From Firmicutes bacterium UBA3871 (GTDB taxonomy: Bacteria > Bacillota > Clostridia > Peptostreptococcales > Anaerovoracaceae): a stretch of 5,263 bases of DNA. Below, piece by piece: positions 1 to 5,214 of this stretch. Each line of letters starts with the position of its first letter. Position 1 is the stretch's first letter. The translations under genes were made by a program, and so were the position numbers. The stretch is taken from NCBI GenBank assembly GCA_002392265.1, contig DGGP01000132.1, forward strand, positions 1 to 5,263. The letters run 5' to 3'. The notes below the pieces were generated by a model. It had not been told where the DNA came from, searched no databases, and saw only the letters and a list, made by a program, of their open reading frames with translations.

Positions 1-1332
1 AGCGCCCAGCGCTCCCGAGTTTCTCGGATCATCGAGCACTTCAAAGGACCTGCCGGTAACATCGGCCAGGATCTGCATCCAAGGTTCATTCAGTGCCCCT
101 CCGCCGATAACGCGGAAATTGTCGCATGTGAATCCGTAATCACTCCTGTAGTTTTCCATAATCCAGCGCAGGTTATATGCGATGCCCTCGTAAAGAGCCT
201 TCATAAAATGCGCCTTTGTGTGGTCCATGGAGAGGTTATATATGGTAGCTCTGGCGGTAGTATCGCTGACTGGGCAGCGCTCGCCGAGCATCCACGGTGT
301 AATCACCAGATGGTCGCTGCCCGCAGGGACACCGCTCACCTGCTCGTTTAAATACTCCCAGATTCCGGCCTCACCGTATTTTTCCAGCTCAGCCGAAAAG
401 AAATTATCTATCATCCACTGGAGGTTTGCCCCTGCGGACTCTGTTATACCCGCAATCAGCAGCATTTCCTTGTCTGCAGACTGAATAGGTGCCGCACCGT
501 GTTTGAATTTATCCTTGTCGCGCGTTGCGACAGATACCCATGCGGATGTTCCGAGGTAGATATGGCAATCACCGTCTCCTACCATGCCCGATCCGACAGC
601 CGCTGCCTGAACATCATCGCAGCCGCCGAAAACCGGAGTTCCCTGGCAAAGCCCCATCTGCGCCGCCGCTTCAGGCAGCAGCACGCCCACCAGATCGGTG
701 CTTGTCACCAGACTTGGCAGCTTTTCCATATCCATTCCGACCATCTTCAGGACACTCATCCATTCCTTCTTTTTCAGATCAAGCGCAAATGCGGAAGCTC
801 CCGAAATCTCGGTTACCATTTTCCCCGTGCATTTGTACTTCATCCAGCCGTTCACGTCGAGGATTTTGTATATGCGCTGCCAGAGCTGCGGCCTTTCCTC
901 CTTTAGCCAGATGACCTTTGCCAGAACGTCTTTTCCCATAATCGGCGTCCCGCTGAACATCTTGAATATCTTTTCTCCACCGACCTTTCTCATGATAGCC
1001 TTTGCCTGCTTTTCAGCACGGCCGTCCACCCATGTGATGTTTCTGTAGAGCAGCTCTCCTTTTTCGTCAACGGGAATTATGCCCTGAGCCTGAGTCGAGA
1101 ATACTACGCCTTTTACGTCCGAAGGGTCTATGCCCTGCTCCTCGATTATGCGTGCGCTTGCTTTGCAGCTCGCATTCCAATAGTCCATCGGCTCCTGCTC
1201 TACCCATGCGGGCTGAGGATAAAATGTCGGATAGTCTTCCTTTGCTGTGGCAATGATATTTCCTTCAAAATCTACTAATGCTGCTTTATCGCTCGATGTC
1301 CCCAAATCGTGGGCCATAATGTAGCTTGCCAT
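1..1332 (-). CDS. FGGY-family carbohydrate kinase (xylulokinase-like), C-terminus cut by window edge
   Basis: This enzyme probably transfers the ATP gamma-phosphate to a hydroxyl of a sugar, ketose or polyol in the cytoplasm. The reading frame is open for 444 codons; family members have about 500, so roughly 50-60 C-terminal residues are missing. Residues 9-14 (DLGTSS) form the N-terminal phosphate-binding loop with its conserved Asp. K139-x-x-W142 lies in a near match to the FGGY signature. FGGCDD (235-240) corresponds to the usual GGGDN and places the catalytic base at Asp239. LGTSAW (260-265) is the second nucleotide loop, GER is at 350-352, and a VIGGGALN segment near residue 407 is the adenosine motif. 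The ATG at 1332 is preceded by AGAGAGG eight bases upstream. The gene follows the aminotransferase by 15 bases, so the two are co-transcribed. The family is clear, but the substrate is not: xylulose, ribulose, erythritol-like and other substrates all occur in FGGY kinases. Confidence 0.93.
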   Translation of the reverse strand, partial: MASYIMAHDLGTSSDKAALVDFEGNIIATAKEDYPTFYPQPAWVEQEPMDYWNASCKASARIIEEQGIDPSDVKGVVFSTQAQGIIPVDEKGELLYRNITWVDGRAEKQAKAIMRKVGGEKIFKMFSGTPIMGKDVLAKVIWLKEERPQLWQRIYKILDVNGWMKYKCTGKMVTEISGASAFALDLKKKEWMSVLKMVGMDMEKLPSLVTSTDLVGVLLPEAAAQMGLCQGTPVFGGCDDVQAAAVGSGMVGDGDCHIYLGTSAWVSVATRDKDKFKHGAAPIQSADKEMLLIAGITESAGANLQWMIDNFFSAELEKYGEAGIWEYLNEQVSGVPAGSDHLVITPWMLGERCPVSDTTARATIYNLSMDHTKAHFMKALYEGIAYNLRWIMENYRSDYGFTCDNFRVIGGGALNEPWMQILADVTGRSFEVLDDPRNSGALGA

Positions 1333-1347
1333 CTCTTTTTCCTCTCT

Positions 1348-2844
1348 TTATTTCAGAAGGCCCTTGTCAGTCTTCTTTACGTGCCTAAATACTTCTTCAA
1401 AACGATTCAGTGCCTCGTCAATGACTTCATCGGTATCAGCCAGTGATGTGTACAGGCGGCTGCCTGCAAGCGTTACGATACCGTTTGCCATATAAGCCGC
1501 TCCCATTCTTTCCATGGAATCCTTTCTTTCATACATCATATCCTTGTGCTTCAGAATTCCGAGAGCTGACTTTAACATACATCTCGACGAGAAGTCAAAG
1601 CTCATTGCAGCTGCACACTCAAGGTGCACGATCGAGCCCTGATTGTATGCCACAAACGGCAGCCCGTATTTATCGACAAGCATCTTCAGTCCGTCGCAGA
1701 GTCTGTCTCCCGCACGGCCTGCTACTTCGCAAGCGTTGGTTCTCTCAATTTCCTTGATTGCCACATAACCCGCCATAGCCGAGAGCGGATTAGCCGAAAG
1801 CGTGCCACCCACATAAGCTCTGTGCCCCTTGTTGCCGAGACCTGCCGCCATAATGGAAGCATACTTGCGCTTGCCGCCTACGCCGCCCGCAGCCGGATAG
1901 CCGCCTGCCACGATCTTGCCGAAAACTGTGAGGTCAGGCACTACGTCAAAGTAGCCCTGAGCACCGCCGAGGCCCACTCTGAAGCCTGTAACAACTTCGT
2001 CGAAAATAAGCAGTGCACCGTACTTGTCGCAAAGCTCTCTGACGCCCTTGTTGTAGTCTTTTGAAATCGGGCGTGTGCCGCTTTCAGGGCCAACCGGTTC
2101 TACGAGAACTGCAGCGGTGCCGCCCTTGAGCTTGTTTCTCTTCAGCGTTGCTTCGAGGAAGTCGAGGTCGTTAGGCTTAACCTCGTCTGTTGCAGCGTAT
2201 GCGCCCTTTGGAATGCCGTGCGATTCGAGCAGGTTTCTCGAGCCCGGAATCTTCAGACCGTAAACGAGCTGGTCGGACCAGCCGTGGTAAGCGCCGCCCG
2301 CCTTTATAATTCTCTTGTGGCCGGTTGCGATGCGGGCAATTCTGATTGCTGCCATATCCGCTTCGGTACCGGAGCCGAGCATACGGAACATTTCAACGTT
2401 CGGCATATGCTTATTGATTTCCTTTGCGATTAAGAGTTCGCTCTCGTGGAGCAGACCCGTAACAGGTCCGCAGGTGTTTATAACCTCGATTGCTGCTTCC
2501 CTGATAGGATCATAGTTCGAGCCTAAAATTGTAGGGCCGCCTGCCTGGAGGAAGTCAATGTACTCATTGCCGTCCTGGTCCACAAGATATGCTCCCTTTG
2601 CCTGCTTGAAGGCCACAGGGAAAGGCTTGTTGAATGCGAGGTTGTGCTGAACGCCGCCCGGTAGATAGTTTTTTGCTTCGTCATAGATTTTGCGTGACTC
2701 TCTGCATTTTTCGTCGTAATACTTCATTACCACGTTGTTGTAGTAGTCATCGTCAACCTCCCAAATGTTCTGGTTCTTTAGTTTGTCAAGTCTTGCATTA
2801 ATTTCAGCCGGGTCATCCCATCTGCTGATGCCACAATTTTTCAT
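1348..2844 (-). CDS. Class III PLP-dependent aminotransferase, glutamate-1-semialdehyde aminomutase-like
   Basis: This is a cytoplasmic fold-type I PLP enzyme of 498 residues. GSGTEA (157-162) should hold the cofactor phosphate, YHGW (186-189) stacks on the ring, FDEVVTGFR (281-289) contributes Asp282 to the pyridine nitrogen, and FGKIVAGG (308-315) supplies the Schiff-base Lys310. GGTLSANPL (346-354) is the C-terminal phosphate-contact motif. These motifs resemble HemL most, yet the protein is about 70 residues longer than a typical HemL. It has an N-terminal extension (about residues 1-50) and a Met-rich insertion near 410-450. No other heme genes are present, so a HemL role is unlikely. 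The ATG is preceded by a strong GGAGGT site eight bases upstream. It sits 25 bases after the TetR gene and 15 bases before the FGGY kinase, which suggests an amino-sugar or amino-polyol pathway (inference). Amino donor, acceptor and direction are unknown; aminomutase activity is also possible. Confidence 0.93.
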   Translation of the reverse strand: MKNCGISRWDDPAEINARLDKLKNQNIWEVDDDYYNNVVMKYYDEKCRESRKIYDEAKNYLPGGVQHNLAFNKPFPVAFKQAKGAYLVDQDGNEYIDFLQAGGPTILGSNYDPIREAAIEVINTCGPVTGLLHESELLIAKEINKHMPNVEMFRMLGSGTEADMAAIRIARIATGHKRIIKAGGAYHGWSDQLVYGLKIPGSRNLLESHGIPKGAYAATDEVKPNDLDFLEATLKRNKLKGGTAAVLVEPVGPESGTRPISKDYNKGVRELCDKYGALLIFDEVVTGFRVGLGGAQGYFDVVPDLTVFGKIVAGGYPAAGGVGGKRKYASIMAAGLGNKGHRAYVGGTLSANPLSAMAGYVAIKEIERTNACEVAGRAGDRLCDGLKMLVDKYGLPFVAYNQGSIVHLECAAAMSFDFSSRCMLKSALGILKHKDMMYERKDSMERMGAAYMANGIVTLAGSRLYTSLADTDEVIDEALNRFEEVFRHVKKTDKGLLK

Positions 2845-2869
2845 TGTATTTACCTCCGTTTATTATGTT

Positions 2870-3436
2870 CTATGCTTTCAGCAGCTTGTCCAGCATTGAA
2901 GAAAACTGCTTGTTTAATTTCTTTGCATCAAATTTGAGTCCGTTCATCAGATAGTGGCTGACCATCCCATAGTAAGAACCGATAATCATCATGTTGAGTT
3001 CTTCGATTTCGGCTTTTGACATTTCATCTTTACCCGGCAGATTGCCTGTGATGGTCTTTTCGATTTCTATGATGGACTTACTTTTTTCACCGTTTACTAA
3101 AGCTGTAACTATCAGCTGTACCATCAATCTCGGATAGTAAGTGGTGTCCTGAATCAGCTTTGCAAAGAACTCTCTGATCAGCTTTTCACCTGTGAGTCCC
3201 GCTGCCTGACAGTGCTCATTGATGTCGTTTATTTCCTGCTCATAAATTGCTGACATCAGCTCACTTGATGATGCGAAATGATTGAAGACGGTGCTCCTGC
3301 AGACATCTGCCGCCTCCGCAATCTGGCCGAATGTTACATTTTCGATTCCGTTCTTTTCATAAAGAATCTTTGCCTGATGCATTATTTTTATCTTGCTGCG
3401 CTCACTTTTTCTGAGTCTCTTTTGTTTTGTTTCCAT
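2870..3436 (-). CDS. TetR/AcrR-family transcriptional regulator
   Basis: This is a 188-residue regulator of usual TetR length. The N-terminus is strongly basic (KQKRLRKSERSK). A TetR DNA-binding domain covers about residues 12-60, with the helix-turn-helix near FGQIAEAADVCRSTVFNHF (36-54) and the typical hydrophobic YEKNG lead-in at 26-30. The remaining residues (about 65-188) form a divergent all-helical domain expected to bind an effector and to dimerise; its ligand cannot be read from sequence. The start ATG lies 5 bases after the GtrA stop codon. Its AGGAGA ribosome site sits inside the last GtrA codons, so the two genes are probably translationally coupled. It most likely represses its own operon through the inverted repeat at 3978-3991 (inference). 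As the second gene of the operon it would be autoregulated. Confidence 0.92.
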   Translation of the reverse strand: METKQKRLRKSERSKIKIMHQAKILYEKNGIENVTFGQIAEAADVCRSTVFNHFASSSELMSAIYEQEINDINEHCQAAGLTGEKLIREFFAKLIQDTTYYPRLMVQLIVTALVNGEKSKSIIEIEKTITGNLPGKDEMSKAEIEELNMMIIGSYYGMVSHYLMNGLKFDAKKLNKQFSSMLDKLLKA

Positions 3437-3441
3437 AGCTT

Positions 3442-3951
3442 TTATTCTCCTATAATGCCTGTTTCGTTCTCGGCTTTTTCGGTTTTTTCGGCTTTTTCGG
3501 CTTTTTCTGCTTTCTCTGCTCGTTTGTTTGTATTCATGGTTCCTCGGTAAACAAAGAATCTGTCATAGAGAAACTCTGTCGATAGATTTGCAGCCATCGT
3601 AATTCCGAGCACCAGATACTCATTCCATCCGATATCGGTCAGTGCCCCACCCCACCATGTCGAAGCAGGTGTGAAAGCACAGTAGAACAGGAATACCTTT
3701 AGCATTGCGACCGGCACATTGTTCGCCGATTTGAACGTGAACTCACGATTCAGAGTAAAGTTCCACAGAACCGAAAGAACCAGCGCTATCAGATAGCATG
3801 GTCTGTATGGCCAATCGGTCAAAAGATCGAGTGCCGTAAAACTGATTGTCTCGATTATCCCTGCAGAAATTGAAAACAGCACAAACTTTATTACCTGTAT
3901 GCGGTTTTCCTGCTTTGTCAGTTTTCTGTAGTTTTTCTTTTCTTTTAACAT
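3442..3951 (-). CDS. GtrA-family four-helix membrane protein with Lys/Ala/Glu repeat tail
   Basis: This 169-residue integral membrane protein has four predicted membrane spans near residues 20-42, 52-66, 82-101 and 111-128. Characteristic GtrA-type positions are LWNFTLNREFTF (62-73) after the second span and FLYDRFFVYR (127-136) after the fourth. GtrA-like proteins are associated with moving or modifying polyprenyl-linked sugars for cell-surface glycans, but most clostridial members are uncharacterised. The N-terminal 17 residues are basic and probably cytoplasmic. Residues 137-169 form an unusual hydrophilic tail with six tandem three-residue units (AEK-like). The ATG at 3951 has an AAAGG site seven bases upstream, and an ATG 17 bases further upstream is out of frame. 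It is the first gene of the operon, directly behind the promoter at 4019-4046, and its stop is 5 bases from the TetR start. Its role beside an aminotransferase and a sugar kinase is not evident. Confidence 0.88.
   Translation of the reverse strand: MLKEKKNYRKLTKQENRIQVIKFVLFSISAGIIETISFTALDLLTDWPYRPCYLIALVLSVLWNFTLNREFTFKSANNVPVAMLKVFLFYCAFTPASTWWGGALTDIGWNEYLVLGITMAANLSTEFLYDRFFVYRGTMNTNKRAEKAEKAEKAEKTEKAENETGIIGE
3466..3519 (-). repeat. Six in-frame 9-base tandem repeats coding the GtrA tail
   Basis: Six imperfect 9-base units of the type GCCGAAAAA encode AEK, AEK, AEK, AEK, TEK and AEN (GtrA residues 145-162). The two central units are identical and the others differ at one to three bases. 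Because the unit is a multiple of three, copy-number change by slippage would alter tail length without shifting the frame. The translation is a charged, helix-prone segment that would lie outside the membrane bundle. Confidence 0.85.
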
Positions 3952-3977
3952 ATCTGTACCTTTAACATTCTACTCGG

Positions 3978-3991
3978 GTGCAATTTTGCAC
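3978..3991. promoter_or_regulatory. Inverted repeat, candidate TetR operator
   Basis: GTGCAA and TTGCAC are perfect 6-base inverted arms around a 2-base centre. The site lies in the leader of the GtrA-TetR-aminotransferase-kinase operon, downstream of the -10 element and 27 bases before the first start codon. Its size and place suit a TetR-family operator acting by roadblock or by cooperative occlusion of the promoter. Binding by the neighbouring TetR protein is inferred. In RNA the arms could form only a weak, tight-looped hairpin, so a DNA role is more likely. Confidence 0.5.
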
Positions 3992-4031
3992 TCACGTTTA
4001 ATTTTGTACTATAGTTTAATTATCTCACTTT
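3978..4031. repeat. Three imperfect 18-base direct repeats across operon leader and -10 region
   Basis: Units begin at 3978, 3996 and 4014. On the plus strand the first two share the pattern GTnnAATTTTGnACT, with 12 of 18 positions identical. The second and third share GTTTAATT at their start, with 11 of 18 identical. The first unit contains the clean inverted repeat and the third covers the -10 hexamer. The constant 18-base spacing suggests stacked protein sites, although A+T richness accounts for some of the similarity. Confidence 0.4.
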
Positions 4032-4046
4032 CTGCTTTTTTGTCAA
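4019..4046 (-). promoter_or_regulatory. Sigma-A promoter of the GtrA-TetR-aminotransferase-kinase operon
   Basis: On the minus strand a perfect TTGACA (4046-4041) is followed, after 16 bases, by GATAAT (4024-4019). Transcription would start near 4012, giving a leader of about 60 bases before the GtrA ATG. The -35 box begins only a few bases past the U-tract of the upstream terminator, so this is a compact boundary between two operons. An alternative TATAGT lies a little downstream without a matching -35 element. Confidence 0.75.
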
Positions 4047-4050
4047 GACT

Positions 4051-4085
4051 GTTTAAAAACAAAAAGCGGCAGTTTCAACTGCCGC
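4051..4085 (-). terminator. Intrinsic terminator of the CarD operon
   Basis: Read on the minus strand, a perfectly paired G+C-rich stem of up to nine base pairs (GCGGCAGTT with AACTGCCGC, 4085-4066) is followed by TTTTTGTTTTT. It begins 20 bases after the stop codon of the 97-residue protein gene. No T-run follows the stem in the plus direction, so it should act only on minus-strand transcription. Confidence 0.9.
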
Positions 4086-4105
4086 AAAATAAATATCGTA
4101 ATATT

Positions 4106-4399
4106 CTATTCCTTCCAAGGGCGGTATACGCAATAGCTTTCCATCACATCACCCATGTAAATCCATACATTGTCGCCCATGTCGATTTTCTCGTCGAACA
4201 TCAAATTCGGTATCAAGAGCTTTACCGATACGCGCTTTTTGCCCTTCAGCATTTTCCCCTCGCGCGTCGGATTATTTCTGAAGTCCTCAATCTCCTGTCT
4301 GAGGTTTTCGATACCCGTTTCAAATGCAAAATTATCTACAAACTCATTTTCATCCGCATACACTACATTGTCCGGATTTTTGAACCAATTTACATTCAT
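4106..4399 (-). CDS. Unrecognised 97-residue acidic protein in CarD operon
   Basis: I do not recognise this protein. It is soluble-looking, with no signal peptide, membrane span or cysteine cluster; its only cysteine is near the C-terminus. It is rich in Asp and Glu in its first half, has a short basic stretch in the middle (GKMLKGKKR, about 48-56), and then an alternating hydrophobic segment that looks like beta structure (VSVKLLIPNLMF, then VWIYMGDVM). It ends in an aromatic tail, YCVYRPWKE. The ATG at 4399 has a good AGGGGGT site about six bases upstream. It begins 24 bases after the CarD gene and is followed by a strong terminator, so it is probably co-transcribed with CarD. An opposing plus-strand frame covers the same bases but runs through the terminator and lacks a sensible context, so the minus-strand gene is preferred. 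Confidence 0.8.
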   Translation of the reverse strand: MNVNWFKNPDNVVYADENEFVDNFAFETGIENLRQEIEDFRNNPTREGKMLKGKKRVSVKLLIPNLMFDEKIDMGDNVWIYMGDVMESYCVYRPWKE

Positions 4400-4423
4400 A
4401 AGCTACCCCCTATCTGCCTCACT

Positions 4424-4933
4424 TCAATTCATAATAGAACCTATTCTTTTTTCGATGAACTGTGGCACCTCGTTTTTAGGTATGTCCAGAACCACCGCAA
4501 GCTCTCCGAAAAGTAAATCCTCTGCCTTTTTCATGTACTTTTCGTCTACGGCACCCACTTTCCTTTTGTTGCGGATGCACTGCTGCTTTTTTGCGTGGAT
4601 TGACATTGTCAGCTGGCACAGATCATCACAGCTGTGTGTCTTTACCATGCTCTCGTAGCGTTCCACGAGCTCCCTCAGTGAAATACCCTGATAAATTTCA
4701 GCCTTTATGGTAGGAATTTTGTCAATCAGCTCAATGGCTTCTTCCTTTGAGATAATCGGGCGCATAAAAACCTTACCGTTTTCTACAGGTGCATAAATAG
4801 TGTAGCCCTGATAGCAAGGCTGCATTGTATAATACATAGCCTTAACATCATTTGCGCCTGTGCGCTCTGTGATGTCGGTAATGCGGCATACGCCGGATTC
4901 ACCATAGATTACCATTTCACCGATGTTGTACAT
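4424..4933 (-). CDS. CarD/CdnL-family RNA polymerase-binding transcriptional regulator
   Basis: This cytoplasmic regulator binds RNA polymerase and modulates open-complex formation, as known for the family. Residues 2-60 match the CarD/CdnL/TRCF Tudor-like polymerase-interaction domain: YNIGEMVIYGESGVCRITDI at the start, then strands around YYTMQP and TIYAPV. Residues about 62-169 form the helical C-terminal domain, ending in the family-typical YMKKAEDLLFGELAVVL (133-149). The mature length is 169 residues, normal for the family. I chose the ATG at 4933, which has GAAAGGAG about eight bases upstream and starts at the domain edge. The frame extends seven codons further to a TTG at 4954, but that extension would cover the ribosome binding site. 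By eye, the promoter-contacting Trp of mycobacterial CarD (Trp85) is replaced by Leu here, and the protein has no Trp at all. The unknown 97-residue gene follows 24 bases later. Confidence 0.9.
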   Translation of the reverse strand: MYNIGEMVIYGESGVCRITDITERTGANDVKAMYYTMQPCYQGYTIYAPVENGKVFMRPIISKEEAIELIDKIPTIKAEIYQGISLRELVERYESMVKTHSCDDLCQLTMSIHAKKQQCIRNKRKVGAVDEKYMKKAEDLLFGELAVVLDIPKNEVPQFIEKRIGSIMN

Positions 4934-4975
4934 GGTTCCTACTCCTTTCTCCAAAAGTACACACTATCCACTTCT

Positions 4976-5003
4976 ATTTTATCACAAGCTTTTCAAAAAG
5001 CAA
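4976..5003 (-). promoter_or_regulatory. Possible second CarD promoter
   Basis: Minus-strand TTGCTT (5003-4998) is separated by 16 bases from TAAAAT (4981-4976), about 40 bases before the CarD ATG. The -35 box is poor, so this is weaker than the promoter at 5025-5053 and may be inactive. Confidence 0.3.
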
Positions 5004-5009
5004 ATGATT

Positions 5010-5030
5010 TAAAATAAATTATTTATTTTA
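5010..5030. repeat. 21-base A/T-only palindrome at the CarD transcription start region
   Basis: Ten-base arms (TAAAATAAAT and ATTTATTTTA) are perfect inverted copies around one central base. The right arm contains the -10 hexamer of the candidate CarD promoter, and the centre lies near the expected transcription start. It could be an operator or simply A+T-rich sequence, and its position is the main argument for function. Confidence 0.5.
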
Positions 5031-5053
5031 GCACATATCGATATACTGTGCAA
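5025..5053 (-). promoter_or_regulatory. Extended -10 promoter for the CarD operon
   Basis: On the minus strand TTGCAC (5053-5048) is followed after 17 bases by TAAAAT (5030-5025), with TGC directly before the -10 box, which is an extended -10 element. Transcription would begin near 5018, leaving a leader of about 85 bases before the CarD ATG. It diverges from the tRNA promoter on the other strand. Confidence 0.6.
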
Positions 5054-5099
5054 GCAATATTAACATATTTATAATAAATATATGATAATCAGCAAAAAA

Positions 5100-5148
5100 G
5101 TAATATATATTGTGGCAAATAGGTATCATTCCCCACAATATCTAGTAA
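5100..5148. promoter_or_regulatory. Inverted repeat resembling a pair of NrdR boxes
   Basis: ATATTGTGG (5107-5115) and CCACAATAT (5133-5141) are perfect 9-base inverted copies 17 bases apart. Each lies in a 16-base stretch (5100-5115 and 5133-5148) that matches about 12 positions of the NrdR consensus as I recall it (acaCwAtATaTwGtgt). The centre-to-centre distance of 33 bases is close to the roughly three helical turns typical of NrdR box pairs. The site sits between the divergent tRNA and CarD promoters, and no ribonucleotide reductase gene is visible. The 281-base intergenic region otherwise holds only the promoters and the palindrome listed separately. Confidence 0.35.
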
Positions 5149-5161
5149 TTTTTAATTTCCT

Positions 5162-5190
5162 TTGACAAACTAAAATCGCTATTGTATAAT
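5162..5190 (+). promoter_or_regulatory. Consensus sigma-A promoter of the tRNA-Arg gene
   Basis: TTGACA (5162-5167) and TATAAT (5185-5190) are both perfect hexamers with the ideal 17-base spacer. The start point would be near 5197, about 18 bases before the tRNA 5' end, as expected for a strong stable-RNA promoter. Confidence 0.9.
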
Positions 5191-5214
5191 AACAAGGTAC
5201 GATAAATACAATAT

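Noticed and set aside
499..914. Overlapping plus-strand open frames inside the kinase gene
   Set aside because: They are antisense shadows of a conserved FGGY reading frame, with His/Arg/Ser/Pro-rich translations and no plausible starts.
1443..2515. Several plus-strand open frames inside the aminotransferase gene
   Set aside because: The minus-strand frame has all class III catalytic motifs; the others are unstructured antisense translations.
1348..2844. Calling the aminotransferase hemL
   Set aside because: It has extra length and insertions, and the operon partners are a sugar kinase, a TetR regulator and a GtrA protein rather than heme genes.
3466..3519. CRISPR or mobile-element repeat
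   Set aside because: The repeats are 9 bases long, directly adjacent, in frame and translated; there are no spacers, transposase or terminal inverted repeats in the window.
3986..4516. Long plus-strand open frame of 176 codons opposite the 97-residue gene
   Set aside because: It runs through the terminator and the promoter region, lies antisense to a gene with a good ribosome site, and its translation shows no family resemblance.
4934..4954. Upstream TTG start for CarD, adding seven residues
   Set aside because: The extension covers the GAAAGGAG ribosome site of the downstream ATG and lies outside the conserved domain.
5064..5084. A/T inverted repeat with 7-base arms around TAA
   Set aside because: The arms are short and entirely A/T within a very A+T-rich spacer, and the repeat has no clear relation to a promoter.
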